A stretch of 64,000 bases of DNA from Laburnicola sp. R22_1 (Eukaryota > Ascomycota > Dothideomycetes > Pleosporales > Didymosphaeriaceae): assembly GCA_014281115.1 (NCBI GenBank), contig JACONQ010000007.1:3038001-3102000 (forward strand). Reading direction: 5' to 3'. A program made the position numbers and the translations under genes. Numbering within the stretch: the stretch's first letter is position 1; every line of letters starts with the position of its first letter. Shown here in pieces: positions 1-11,050 of the stretch. The notes under the pieces are model-generated. The model saw only the letters and a list, made by a program, of their open reading frames with translations. It was not told the origin of the DNA and searched no databases.

Positions 1-2290
1 ATTCCTATTATAATGCTTTAGTTGGTGTACGGTTAAGCAGGTATATTGCTATTATTACACACTTGTTGGCGTACGCCTTTAGTAGACCTGCGTGTAGGCG
101 TATAGCTCTGCCTTAAATTATAATAGATTTTCCTGCGCGTTTAATGGCTCCGCTCTAAGCTTCTATAGCTCTAGCCTTAATAGCGATTCTAAGATCTCTA
201 TAGAGCTCTAGCAGTTCAACGTATCTAGTCTCTATGTCCAGCCTTACGATAATAACTTGGCTCTAGAATTGCCGCTTTATCTTGGCTAGTAATTGCTTAA
301 AGACCTTAGTTAGAGTAGCCTTTGTCTTGTCTAGTATATAGCATCCTTTGTGCCACTTTGTGTGCTAATTAAAAGCGTGGAATAGATACTAATCGCTATT
401 GTAGCAACGCTCTTCTCGCTCTAGGAGCTATACTAGATCTATGCTAATGCGCTCGAACGGTCGTGTTGCTAGTTCTTAGGGTGGTCTTTAACTAACAATC
501 TCTGTTAGTTTCGACTAAATACATATCTTGTAGTCCTTCTAGTTTGGTGCTTAACTATCTGTAATATGTAGGCTGTTAACGCTCTTAGGCAGGTGCTTAA
601 TTGCCTCTCTGCTAGCGTGGCCCCACATAATATGTGCTTTCTCTATAGTAAGCTGTAGTTGCTTCTTTAGCTTGTATAAAGGCTTCTTGCGCGCGTGTGC
701 TAAGACTGCAAGTAGAGAGCCAGCGTCTGGTCTCTCTATGCCTTTAGCGTCTATTAGCTAGTGGCCGCCTGTATACTTAAGCTTGCAAATAACGTTCTTT
801 CAGCTCTTTTAGTATAAGTAGTTTTGGCCTAAGTTAAAATAAATGCTGATTAAGCGACAGTGTAATAGGCCAACAACGTTAGTAAGAAATCCTAGGACAT
901 AGGCGACATAGGTAAGCTCTATGCGCTCTGTGCCTTTAGGCGTATTAATAAGTAGGATAACATCTTCCCACTTATAAATTAATAGCTCTTGATCTCTAGC
1001 CTTAATAACTTTACCTATCTCATTAGCTCGCTTCTTCTAACTATAGGCTCTGTTGTTAGTGACGTGTGTGTTCGATCCTAGGTCAAGTATCTACTAATTA
1101 ATTAGACTAGGCTTAACTGTCTGCTCGCTTACGTAGTCTAAGCTTATTTTAAGCTGCAATACATAACTGTTTAATGTGTTATGCGTAGGTCTGTAATTAT
1201 CAAACTGTTAAGGCGCCGTCAAAGCTACTAACGCTGCTAGTCCTGCCTAGTCTCTAGCATTTAGCGCGCTCCTATTGGCCTTAAGTGCTGCCTTTATAGC
1301 TCCTGCGACTAATAATTGGCTTACTATAGCCTTGTCAAATCGTTCTTGTATCTCAGGTTTGGGCGTCCATTCTTAAGGCTTGCCCTTCCCTCTAAGATAC
1401 TAACAGTCCTTGAATTGATAATTAAGACCACATATACACTTAGGCTTCTTATCTTAATCCTTCTTATCTGTTGCTTATGGCTTGTTAGGGCTCTAGCTAA
1501 TGCCTAGTGTAGCAAAGGTACTAAGCGACGACGCTACTAGTCTCGTCGAGCGCTAGTACATAGTAAACTTAGCGACAAGGTTGTCTAAGCTCTATATAGG
1601 CTATCCGTTAAGCTGTGCTTAGAATATAATAGCTTGCTAAGTGGTGGCCCACATATCGTTAAGTCCTTTAACTGCGAGTAGAAAATCGCGCTGTGCTCGC
1701 GGCGATATTACGTTGGGTAGGTTCGCTGCCTCGCACAGACGTACAATATGTAGCCACTTATCTAGCCAGGTATTAATATTGTTGCGGGGTCAGCTCTGCA
1801 ATTGCTGATACTTTGCTAGAAGCTGCAGCTCCCTCTTAGCTGTTAATAGGCAGAGGTGCTTCTTAAGCCTCTTTAGTTAAGCGTACGCTGTATCGTCGCT
1901 CTAGATCAGGTGTATATAGCGGCGGCTAATTGTTTGGCTAATCTCCTAGGTAAAGTTGTCTAACGCTTTCCTCTTAATTATATATCTAGCCAAGGCTCAA
2001 TCGTAGCCTCTCTCCGCCTGCTAGTATTGCTAGAACTCCTTAGTTGTTATGTCTTTTAGCACAACACCAGTATCCTACTCTGTCCCCTCATAGTAGTGCT
2101 CTAGTATTAAGGGCACTAGCTCCTTAAGCTGTTTAAGTACCGCCTTGTCAAGATCCGGGTTAACTATAGGCCAGAGGTAATATTAATTCGCGCTATCCTT
2201 ACGTAGGAAGATTCATTCTTCCTAGTCTGCCGGCTTCTTAAGTATAACTGTCGTCCTTGTAACTAGTCTATCTAGCTTAGTTGTAGGCAT
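1..2290 (-). pseudogene. Copia Gag-Pol remnant (element D)
   Basis: Translation from the ATG at 2290 (minus) gives a Copia Gag: MPTTKLDRLV, then an ILKKPAD block followed by the IFLRKDSAN motif that opens Gag in this superfamily. Longer stretches such as NPDLDKAVLKQLKELVPLIL and RDFLLAVKGLNDMW follow. The frame is broken many times, mostly at codons that were Trp or Gln (TAG/TAA). Further left the sequence becomes protease/integrase-like but is too decayed to place domains. The element cannot make a full polyprotein. The assignment to Copia rather than Gypsy rests on the Gag motif and on the primer-binding site shared with elements A and B. Confidence 0.75.
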
Positions 2291-2485
2291 CTTGCTCTAT
2301 TAGTTTCTAGAAGGGCTCTCTTCAGTAATAGAACGCGTGCTTGAGGCTTAGTAAGGTAGCTTGGTGACGTAGCTCTGTTAACAGCTTGTTAACAGCTCCT
2401 TAGCAGCTTGTTAGTACGTGCAGTAGCAACAGCGATTGAAGTTGATAGCCAGGTGCTTAGCAGCTGCAGTGGTCAAAGTCGACAG

Positions 2486-2497
2486 CCGGGCTCATAA
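2486..2497 (-). other. Primer-binding site of Copia D (initiator tRNA-Met anticodon type)
   Basis: On the minus strand this reads TTATGAGCCCGG, one base after the LTR end. It is complementary to CCGGGCTCATAA, the anticodon stem-loop of initiator tRNA-Met. The same 12-mer sits at the matching place in elements A' and B. Confidence 0.7.
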
Positions 2498-2498
2498 C

Positions 2499-2679
2499 TG
2501 TGGGCGGGCAGGCATATAAGGACAACAAGCTATATTACTATTTGCAGAAAAGAGTGTGGAGTAAGGAGTCTACTAAGGAAGAAAGGAGAGGGCGAGAGCT
2601 TTATCTTGAGGGTAGTGGTCTGTGCACCTGGATGGAACCTTCTACACACACCACCTCTGACGTAAGTCACGTGGCTACA
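2499..2679 (-). repeat. Candidate 5' LTR of Copia D
   Basis: Read on the minus strand it starts TGTAGCCACGTGAC and ends GCCCACA, directly before the primer-binding site. TG...CA ends and a 181-bp length fit the 152-168 bp LTRs of the other Copia elements here. The 3' LTR is outside the window, so the outer edge is a guess. Confidence 0.45.
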
Positions 2680-3531
2680 CCTTCTCACGCTCTTTTTGAT
2701 TACTAAGCAAGGGGCTCTGGGCTTTTTGTCATGTTATTTGAGATGAAAGCCTTTGTCGTCCTACCCCTAGGTAGATAAATTAACGCCACACACATAACTT
2801 GCATGTGCTGACCGCAGCTCTTGAGATCCTACTTGGGCGAAAATGTTCCCTGTTTGGGCGACTGAGCCTCAGCATTCACTTTTGTGCAGTTGCAGCCCCT
2901 TCATGCTCTTATTGCTCTTCTGCTTGATTTTACGCCATCCGATGACTTCTCAACAAGCTTCATCATTGTTGTGCACAGCGGCACACATACCAGATATCTC
3001 GTGCTAAAATTCTAGGTAGGTGTAAAGAGTGAAATTGTTCCTCTAACCATCCCAGTGGTTAACTGGTCGCTGCAATGGATTGCCATCCGTTTTCAGATTG
3101 TGTCAAGATCCTCCACAGCTCACACTCCAGCCGAGAGAGGCATACACTAACACCATGTCTTTGCCTATACACCAGCGTAGTAGTAAGGCGCCGCGGAGGT
3201 GCAGCAGCTGTGAGTGGTCGGCGTGCGCACCGCGCGCGAATGCGACTATTCCTGACCGGGACTAGCGCAATCACCCACGTGAATGCCGTCGAGTGACCTC
3301 GAAGCACTTTTATTGTGGTTATTCCTTACTGCATATAGTTAACACAAAGAGCATGGGGAATATACGTTAGACACTAGTGTAGTTACTTCAAATACAAATG
3401 TATGATTATTAGAAGCCTTCGGAACCACCGGTATTACAACTGCAAACAGATGGTAATATAGCAGGTCATAAATTTAAACGATACTTTAGATAACAAACAA
3501 TCTCGAAGTTTGTTTACTTGAATATTCGTCA
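2680..3531. other. No gene recognised
   Basis: Mixed-composition DNA with only short, overlapping open frames on both strands at 3059-3307. I see no domain, splice pattern or repeat in it. Confidence 0.5.
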
Positions 3532-3658
3532 ACTATGTTAAATAGTAGAAACCCGAACTGACTACCATGTTGAATGGTTAAATTCCCGCGACCATGTTGA
3601 ATGGTTGAATTCCCGCGACCATGTTGAATGGTTGAATTTCCTGTACTATGTTGAATGG
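3532..3658. repeat. 27-bp minisatellite
   Basis: Three 27-bp units start at 3564, 3591 and 3618, each beginning ACCATGTTGAATGGTT and ending in a CCCGCG-type tail. A degenerate unit precedes them from 3532 and a partial one follows at 3645-3658. The array ends about 40 bp beyond the 3' end of the minus-strand gene at 3697-4514. Confidence 0.85.
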
Positions 3659-3696
3659 ACTAACCCCCCCATCAAACGTTCCATAATCCCACTTAC

Positions 3697-4514
3697 TTAA
3701 TACTTAAAAACCTCCACATTATGCAACGCCCTCCTGTGGAAGATAATATGCATAGCGAGCTTCGCACTACGTTCCTGGACGTACACCAAGTCCCTCTGCT
3801 TCTTAGGCTTTGTGTAAGCCCCATAGCTCCCTTTGGGAATCCATTTCTCCTCCGTGTCAATATCGAACAGGACCTGCTCTTCCTATCTATTGCCATCGCA
3901 AAGGCTAACCTTTGCATCGCAATTAGTAAACACGTACAAACTACCTTGTCGACGCAGGTGCCTAGATAGCGCAAACTCACCATAACATGCTCGTCCTTCC
4001 TCACAACAAACAAGCCCATAAACCACCCCGGCCTCTTCGACGTAACCGTAACCTCCTTGACCAAAAACGCCCCCGTCCCCTTCCCATTACTCCCGCCCAC
4101 CAAATCCGCCGGCTCGCCCCCCCTCTTAAAAAACTTATCCAGCACGCCCGCATGCGCGCCCGTTGCGCTCCCGCGCTCCTCCATCCAGTACAGCATCGTC
4201 GCAACGCCATCCGCCAGCGTAAGCGAATACAGCGCGACCGCCTCGTGGTCCTCGCAGAACCGCTTGGCAATGATGTGCGGGAAGCCGTGTGGGGAGGTGG
4301 TGGGGAAGCGGGGACCTACATCGTCGTTGGATGTGAGGGGGAGGGGGTCGCCGGTGAACTCTTCGCGCTTGAAGTCGGGACGCGTGTCGGACACGACTTC
4401 GAAAGAGGGCGACGGCGTGGATGAGGACGGCGCTGGTTGCGCAGCGTCGACGTCGGGGTCGTCGTCGTATAAGCTTGCGAGGACGGAGGCAAGGTTGCGT
4501 TTGCGAGGAGGCAT
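3697..4514 (-). CDS. Uncharacterised protein, two exons, about 236 aa
   Basis: I do not recognise the family. The start is ATG at 4514 (MPPRKRNLASVLASLYDDDP). Exon 1 is 4514-3981, exactly 178 codons. It ends at a good donor (GTGAGT). A 107-bp intron (3980-3874) ends in GAGCAG, and exon 2 (3873-3697) then reads VLFDIDTEEKWIPKGSYGAY and on to a TAA. Reading straight through the intron instead gives a basic, Cys/Ser-rich tail that looks like out-of-frame sequence, so the spliced model is preferred. The N-terminal 60 residues are acidic/Ser-Pro-rich and probably disordered. The rest looks like a compact globular domain with conserved-looking blocks (HIIAKRFCEDHEAVALYSLT, RPGWFMGLFVVRKDEHVM). No signal peptide or membrane segment is visible. 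It stands alone between an old Copia and pogo element E1. Confidence 0.65.
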
Positions 4515-6161
4515 CGCGTTGCGTTGCGTTGCGTTGCTGACCCCAAGGCAAAACGAAAAAAAAGAGTCGTGCGATTGATGGATGTGGGAAGAAAGTGTCT
4601 AGGAGACTCGACTGGGACGAAAATTCTTTTATCTTGGTGTGGGCGCGCTAAATGTTTGGGTTGTGCCATTGGAGGACTTTCTCACAGAGGTGCTCGTGGA
4701 AAAGTCGTGGTGTTTTGTTAGCAGGACGCGTTCCGCACACAAAATTTGGGGTTTTGCGAAAATCACGCGTTGGATGGCCGTCTGGAAAGAGTACGAATGG
4801 CGGATGTGCAAGGCTGCAAGCGACAGGCAGGATCTTTGGGGTTTTCTCGAATAGCGCGCGGTGTAATTGGAAAAATTAGAGGTGTCTTCGTGGAGTGGTA
4901 GGGTGTTGCGTAGGGTGTGTTTGCTAACGGGAGCGGTCACCAGAATTCCACGTATCTTGAAATTCCACAACACTGCGTATACAAGGTCCGGAACTCTTCG
5001 GATAATCTTTGTTTAGGATTGTTGTACTCTATAAAATTGTTTTGCGGCTGATATAGGTCGATTTTAATGACTCTGTCCTACAAAAGTTGCTCTGCACGCT
5101 GAAAGTGCCTGCTTCCCCACGGGAACAGTGAGCAATATTGTAATAACACAGTCAAAAAAGAAATATCTTAATCTTAGGAGTCATTTAGAAACAATGCGCA
5201 GTCTACAAATATGTCTTTTTGCTTCAATTAAACTACAAGTCTGTACCGTGACTTTCACAAAGCTGCGGCCAAAACGACCATACCGTATGCACGATTCGGT
5301 CTTATGTATCTTCGTGTGCAACATAAACCGGCCTTGAAAGTTCCCTTATTAGTATTCCATTTCTCCCCATGTTCGCATGGAACAAGACTGAGCGCCGCTG
5401 CCCGATCAATATCGACCGCTTTCCCATTGAGTTGGCCCTTGATTTCCTTCCGCCGCTCCTCCACATGTAACAATGACGTTAGTCTCCAGATCAGCCGTGT
5501 CCCGTTGTCTTAGTCTCAAACCTGTTCAGGCCAAAAACTCATTTGTAGGTCGATGGGTAGTAACGTCGACATCAGCATTAGCGACTTCTGGACGATTCAC
5601 ATATAGGTAATGGGCCAAATGTTTCCACCGCTAGCCCACGGGATAAGCCGCAGCGTATCTGATATATGCACAAGATACTATCTCGCGTCTGTGTTACGAG
5701 GTAGTAGGAGCTGCGGTCATCGCGAGGGAATCTAATCATGTTGGCATGTGATGGGACAGGCGAAGTGACGCCATTCCCGCGTACCTAACACATCAAAAGT
5801 ATATCCCCAGCACCACAAGCTCGGAGATCAGCCTTATCTTCAGTCCCCTCAACGACAATCATGTCTTATCTGCCTTTATTATCGATACGCTACTGTGTTT
5901 CTCAGCACCTAGACAACTTTCCTCGAAGCGTTTTACCGTGTGCCGAAAGGGCTCGAAGTCTCCTCTTTGAACAATCGATACTATGCGACTCAAACGCTGT
6001 ATTAAGCAAATAAATAAAAGGATATACCTACTCTTACCCGACCGTGTTTGTCGTATTGGAGAAATACCCACAAGAGTATCCACAGTCTCACATGTAATTT
6101 GCGACACGAGAGAGTTCTTGCTTTTCGAACAGACTATTGCGCTAAAAATAGGGCCGAATAC
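4515..6161. other. No gene recognised
   Basis: Unique DNA upstream of the 3697-4514 gene. A minus-strand open frame at 4629-4973 ends in a Ser/Thr-rich stretch resembling a mitochondrial presequence (HHDFSTSTSV), but nothing convincing follows it. The rest has only short open frames. Confidence 0.45.
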
Positions 6162-6163
6162 TA

Positions 6164-8274
6164 CCGTGCACGGACGCGCAACGCCCGCCGAATAACATGC
6201 TCACCACTTTAAAGATGAAGTTATTAAGCCATCTACAATAGTTATTATTACAAGATTTTGTAGAGTAGTAGTAATTAGATGCTTGCGATTAATTTGTACT
6301 ATCTAAATCTACTAGGAAGTGTAATGTTGCGGCCGCGGCGGGTGATGAAAGCTGGGGCAGCTGGTGCAGCCTGTGATGCCTCCTTAGCAGCTGCACCAGC
6401 ACCACGTTGTTTCTGACGCTTATTAGCTTGAGTAGAGGCTTTTGAGGCCTTGCGCTTGCCCTTTTAGGACAGTTATATAGCTTTTTCAGCGTTACAAGCT
6501 GCCTTCTGGCGCTCGCGTTTAGCTGCCTTGTCAGCCTTCTCCTCCTTCCTCACCACCTTGGCTGCCTCTCTCGCCACACGCCTCTCCTCTGCCTCCTGCT
6601 CTCGGAGTAGCTTAGCAGCAGCTTAAAGCTCCTTCCTGTTAGCCTTTGCAAGCTGCCCGTTATGCTCTTCCCTCTGCTTTACTGTCTCTCGTGCACGTGC
6701 CTCTCTGATCTTGCGCGGAGACCAGAAGACAGCACCACCGTGGTACTCCTGGCGCTGCTGCAAGTCAAGAGGTTTGCCGCGCTTCTTGTGCTTCTTCTTA
6801 GCAGTGAGAGCCTCCCTTAAGCCATCGTTCTTATGGTGTAGCAGCTCGTTTTGTACTTGGAGTCTGTGGAGCGTTTGGGAGAGCGACTTTGACTCTTCTG
6901 CGGTGGTATCCTTTACTGCAGAGCGTACGAGACGCTCCATCTGGCGCCAGTCATTGTTGGTAAGCGCTGAGGACCGTCCTTCACCGTTGTTTTGCTGCTC
7001 TGAGGCATCGTCCGCGAAGCGTTTGAGTATAACCTCTGGGTCCATAGGCCATATACTAGCAGCTTTAAAGGACTTGAGGATGGTCTCTGTCTTGAAGGAG
7101 GTCTCCCACGCTCCCCAGAACAGCGGGAAGAAGTCTCCCTTCTTGACTGGTACTAGCCCTTGGCTCCTCTGGAGGTGGGTGGAGAGCTCCTTAGAGTAGG
7201 CGGTGGAGAGAGGTTTAAACATGACGACGTCGAGAGGTTGAAGCGTATAGGTAGAGTGAGGGGGAAATACGGCTAGGAGTATGCGATAGGAGTCGCAGTA
7301 GTCGATAAACTCCTTTGTGAGGTGACTGCCATGGCCGTTAAGTAAAAGGAGACGCCAGTCTCTCCCACGACGCGCTTTCTGCTTCGTGCAGCGATCAAAG
7401 ACCTGCTCTAGCCACGCCAAACTAACGTTGTTATTCGTCCATCCAGATGGAGATGAAGCCACAAAGACGTCGTGTTGCCCAGCTTTAATAGCGTTCACCC
7501 AAGCTGCCTGCAGTGAGCTGTTCGCCAACTGATAGATGAGACCTGGCGGCAGAGCCTCCCCATCAGCGCAGACGGCTGCTAAGAGGGTGATCCATTCTCG
7601 AGAACCATCTTAGAGTGACGCTTGCACCTCTTTGCGCTCCCACATCCGACAGCTAAACACTTGTTTTGAGCGTCCTGTTATACCTATTATAAAGCCCTTC
7701 TCGTCCATATTGTAGGTGTGGCGCGGCTGTATGTCCTACTGCTTTATCTTCTGATGCAGCAAGTCAAAGTACAGCTTATACTTGACGTTTGAATCAGCGT
7801 TGTGGCGGAGGGAGTCAATTCCAGATGTCCATTTTGAGATGAGATGGTGGCCGTGTCGGTCAAGAAAGCGCGTTACCCACCTCTCGCTCACGCGCTCGTT
7901 GGCTATCTAGGATGCGAAATTTTGTATCATCTCTCTCGTAGGAGGCAGCCCTCTTTTTGTAAGGTCTTCAATATAGTGTACGAGCTCTAACTCTTGTTGT
8001 TGGCTGAGGTTTTGTTGATCGCGTTCTTTGGCTGCCCGTGGGCGCTAAGAGCCTTGGTGTCTTCGGCTTAGTGTACTTCGGTTCACATGGAACTGGTTAG
8101 CAATTATCTAGTATAAGAACTGTTCTCCTAGTTCGAGCGCTTTGATTGCTGCAATCGCATTATTGATTGGAGCTATAGTGGTGGAGTTATGAGGTGTTGA
8201 AGTTTGGGTTTTGTCTAGGGTTTTGGTGTTCGGCGGGCGTTGCGCGTCCCCAGGCGTTGCGCGTCCGTGCACGG
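6164..8274 (-). mobile_element. Pogo-type DNA transposon E1, full length, inactive
   Basis: A 2111-bp element flanked by TA at 6162-6163 and 8275-8276. The ends are inverted repeats: the left end reads CCGTGCACGGACGCGCAACG and the right end is its reverse complement. The right (5') arm carries a second tandem copy of the GGACGCGCAACGCC block, which the left arm lacks. It contains one transposase frame on the minus strand. It is closely related to E2, with the same total length and the same codon count. Confidence 0.93.
6299..8176 (-). pseudogene. Pogo/DDE transposase of E1, 626 codons, RIP-killed
   Basis: Domains run: N-terminal helix-turn-helix (8176-7800; TKRGLPPTREMIQNFAS block), DDE nuclease core (about residues 150-330; YNMDEKGF, PPHSTYTLQPLDVVMFKPLS), then a basic Lys/Glu/Ala-rich coiled C terminus with an NKRQK-type nuclear signal. 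A single 301-codon open stretch covers 7528-6623. The start codon, ATG in relative E2, is ATA here (8174-8176). At least five in-frame stops replace codons such as CAG or CAA that E2 keeps. The catalytic triad by position is D158, N280, D316, so the second Asp is lost (CTT-AAC for CTT-GAC). All of these fit C-to-T changes at CpA on one strand or the other. Confidence 0.92.
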
Positions 8275-8849
8275 TACCCACTAAACCACCTTAGCCATTC
8301 ATCCCGATTGCCGATTCCAACACCGCACAAGCTCTCCCACCCACCTAACCTAACCTCCTCACCACACACAATCCCACTCAAAACACTACCTCCGCACTCT
8401 CCCTCCCGATAGACTGAGTTACAATACCACTATTCACTATTTACCCCCGTAAAACAAAGCCGGCAGAACAATACGACCCAGCCCCCTCAATAACCGAAAT
8501 TGCGACACTCCATTGTCCCACGCCGCAAGCGCCCTCCAGGCACTCATTCACCCCGCCCCCACGCAAACCCCCAAACACGGCCCCCAACCCAAACGCACCT
8601 TGTTTGCCACTTCTTCCTCGCTTCACCTTAACACCTTTACTTGTTTATCTCTGCGCTCTTGTAACCCTATACCGCACCCTTACTCAACACCTCCTCTGCC
8701 TGCTTCTCTCCAGCAAGCGAGCGAGCGGCTATTATATCGTCGTCGTCTTACTTGGCTCCTCCATGTTGGAGTTTCAGCTCCTGCGACGCGATGCGATGCG
8801 ATGCAATGGTATCGGGAGAGGAAGAAGACGTCGTCCTTCGGGGTGCGTA
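8275..8849. other. No gene recognised; C-rich plus strand
   Basis: Starts with the TA flank of E1. The plus strand is notably C/A/T-rich (many CCC, ACC and CTC runs at 8330-8700). Open frames on both strands are composition effects, without a domain or start context I would trust. Confidence 0.4.
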
Positions 8850-8990
8850 GGACACGCTCGTGGTAACAGTCTCCAAGCTCCGCTAACAACAACGACCAGG
8901 GTGAGCAGCCTATGCTCCTCGTAACAGTCTCCAGCCTCTGCCTACAACTACGAGGGCGAGTAGTCCACGTTCATCGTAACAGGCTCTGGC
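8850..8990. repeat. Degenerate 55-58 bp tandem repeat, about 2.5 units
   Basis: The block GTAACAGTCTCC with following sequence recurs at 8863, 8921 and, diverged, at 8976. Internal similarity includes an ACAACnACGAnnAGGG-type segment in the first two units. Confidence 0.55.
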
Positions 8991-8993
8991 CCC

Positions 8994-9539
8994 TCACCCG
9001 CGGCGACCAGATCCCTCACTACAACGATGGCAGGCCGACAGAGCAGGTGGGGTCTGCAGTTGACTCGACGTAAACACCCAGCCCACACGACCTAGGATCT
9101 TGGACGAACTTTTCCCATCCAGGCCTTCTGCGCCTCTACCGAGGCTGGCAAAAGGCGTCACATATCCTCTGGTCCGACTCTCTTGTATCCCTTCGTATTT
9201 CGGGCTCCCGGTTTGACTGGTCGTGTAACTGGCTCCTTCTCTAGGAACAAGACGTGCTGTCTTGGGTAGACGATGGCCTTCGCCAACAGCACCGGCTTGC
9301 CATTCAGGACTGTTGGCGTCCTTCGAGACTGTCGACGTAGTTGTCGGCGACGTCGGCTCGAAGAAGTGGTTCGAAACGGGCCCCTTGCTGTTCGACAAGG
9401 CTTGGTGTGTGGCATAGGATTGCTCCCATGGTCTGAAGGGCGATGCCACTCTCCAATCGTCGCTCACAACACGCTTATTTGGATAGTGCCGTGCTTCCTC
9501 TGAGTTGTCGGCGCTTCCTTTGCTGAGAGTAGGCGACAT
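8994..9539 (-). CDS. Hypothetical open frame, possibly not a gene
   Basis: A 181-codon stop-free frame (MSPTLSKGSADNSEEARHYP start), Ser/Thr/Gly-rich with no recognisable domain. An overlapping minus-strand frame at 9158-9415 contains a plausible-looking block (PRQHVLFLEKEPVTRPVKPG), so a frameshifted old coding sequence is also possible. No introns or neighbours support either reading. Confidence 0.2.
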   Translation of the reverse strand: MSPTLSKGSADNSEEARHYPNKRVVSDDWRVASPFRPWEQSYATHQALSNSKGPVSNHFFEPTSPTTTSTVSKDANSPEWQAGAVGEGHRLPKTARLVPREGASYTTSQTGSPKYEGIQESRTRGYVTPFASLGRGAEGLDGKSSSKILGRVGWVFTSSQLQTPPALSACHRCSEGSGRRG

Positions 9540-10276
9540 ACGCTTGTCGTATCCGTCTCCGGCTTCTGCTTTGGCGGTAGATGCAACGCAAATCCAAATG
9601 TTGCGGCCGTGTGCTGGAGCTCAATGGCCGCCGTTTGCTGAGTATCACCGTTGCCGGAGACGACCGCCGGTAGCGGTCTGAAGAATAACTCTTATGCAGG
9701 TAGACCATGTGGCTGTCCGCCAAAGTCACCAGCGGCCGATACCTCGTCTCGTCGAATCGTCGTCTCATCGGATGGCGGTCTCGCCGTATCGTCGTCTCGC
9801 CGAGTCGTAGTATCGCCGTTGCCTAAGCAGTATCATACATGTATATCGGGACCGCAAGAAGCGCGGATGCCGTGCCGGACACAGCGCGGGTTGAAAAACG
9901 TCGATGAGGCATACCTTCTGGCGGCGTCGGGATGGCAGAGACATGTCGAGTGTAAGGTGGAGGTGAGGGTGAGCGGTTGGCGTTGAGAATGCAGAAGTCT
10001 GAGGTCGACTCATGCTGCTACGGCGCGGTGCCCAAGGTCTCGCCGACTGCCCTCACAAGGTCCAGGCTGGCTGCGCTGTCCAGGCCGACGCGTCGACTGA
10101 GAACGCCGCCGAGCCTACGTCGAGGCATGACGCGCCGCAGCGCAGCTGGCAGCGTGAAAGCAGCTCAGCCAGCCTTGGCAGCGCGACAACTCCCTCACCT
10201 ATCACCACATACCAGCCTCCCGACCAGCTATATCAATAAAACAATTGGAGACTCATACATCGAAACACGAGCACCA
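9540..10276. other. No gene recognised; short TCGTCTC-type low-complexity tract
   Basis: Between about 9745 and 9830 the words TCGTCTCG and TCGTCGAATCG recur in a loose 10-15 bp rhythm. The flanking sequence is GC-moderate with overlapping frames on both strands and no identifiable product. Confidence 0.4.
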
Positions 10277-10497
10277 AAAGCTTGACCCTGCGGAGATGGC
10301 CCAATCGGTTGTTACAGGAAGTCTGACTACCTGCAACACCACCAGGGTTAACCATCTCCTTCCAGGTCAACCCGAGGGCTTGGGTTCGAACCCACAGCAA
10401 ACCTAAAGCTTGACGCTGCGGAGATGGCCTAAAAAAATTGCCAGGAAGTCTGACTACCTGGCAATAAAGGTTAACCATCTCCTTCCAAGTCAACCTT
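10277..10497 (+). repeat. Two-copy 128-bp structured repeat with a tRNA-like promoter box
   Basis: Units begin at 10277 and 10405 with AAAGCTTGACnCTGCGGAGA and share GGAAGTCTGACTACCTG and the later GTTAACCATCTCCTTCCA block. Within each unit GGAGATGG pairs with CCATCTCC downstream, and CAGG...CCTG forms an inner hairpin. Unit 1 has a perfect B-box (GGTTCGAACCC, 10383-10393) and a near-perfect A-box (TGGCCCAATCGG, 10297-10308). Unit 2 ends before the B-box. It could be a SINE head or tRNA-derived relic; the T-arm does not pair well enough for a working tRNA. Confidence 0.6.
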
Positions 10498-11050
10498 AGA
10501 AGGTTTCTGGGCGGTGGTAGATCGAGGATCCGGCTAGAAAAGTTGTAACCCGCTTCTTTTTGGAATTTTTTTAGAGGTTTTTTTTTTGTTAAGGGTGGGA
10601 GCAGTGGTGCTATGTAAGGTAGGAGGAAGCTACCTACGCCTATTAGCTATTATATTAAGGCAGGATAAGAGGAAGATAAACAAACAAGAATTTTGTAGGC
10701 ACTTATATTGCATATATCAAAGGTTCGCACAGCTTTTTTTACTATGCCGCTAATTTTAGAGGGTAGTCTTATAGAAAGATGCTGGCTAATAGGGATAGGT
10801 AGGCGCGCGAATGCGATTAACGATTTTTTTTCCTTTGGGTGTGAGGCCCTGGCTTCCCTTAAAGGCTGTCCTGAACAGCGCGTGCACTCTCTTTATGCCT
10901 TAACGCTGGCTCTCTACCTAAAGCTTCTGCGCTACTAAGTTCTAAAGGTCAAATGTATAAAGCGGGCGACTTTTATTGGGCTATAATTGAATTATAAGCG
11001 CATACTGGCTGTGCTTAATAATATTATAACTTTAGTAGTGGTGTTGCGAA
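10498..11050. other. AT-rich, probably RIP-affected relic DNA
   Basis: Base composition shifts to AT, with T-runs and many TAG/CTA words like those in the dead transposons nearby. No terminal repeat or coding match could be read. Confidence 0.4.

Larger units (their letters stand above)
1..2679 (-). mobile_element. Copia LTR retrotransposon D, 5' part, RIP-degraded, truncated by window edge
   Basis: A Ty1/copia-type retrotransposon read on the minus strand. From right to left it has a candidate 5' LTR, a primer-binding site, a Gag start and then pol-like sequence that runs off the left edge. The sequence is AT-rich and crowded with TAG and TAA where CAG, CAA and TGG would be expected, which is the RIP pattern. 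The 3' LTR and target duplication lie outside the window, so the outer boundary depends only on the candidate LTR. Confidence 0.8.

Noticed and set aside
2500..2706. Small plus-strand open frame
   Set aside because: It lies within the candidate LTR of Copia D and begins at a non-ATG codon.
3564..3658. CRISPR-like array
   Set aside because: The units are directly adjacent with no unique spacers, and the sequence is eukaryotic.
4001..4578. Plus-strand frames opposite the 3697-4514 gene
   Set aside because: Mirror frames of a GC-rich coding exon with no domain content.
10296..10400. Possible tRNA gene (A-box, B-box, hairpin)
   Set aside because: The T-arm pairs for only two bases and no proper acceptor stem forms, so a functional tRNA is unlikely; kept as a tRNA-like repeat.
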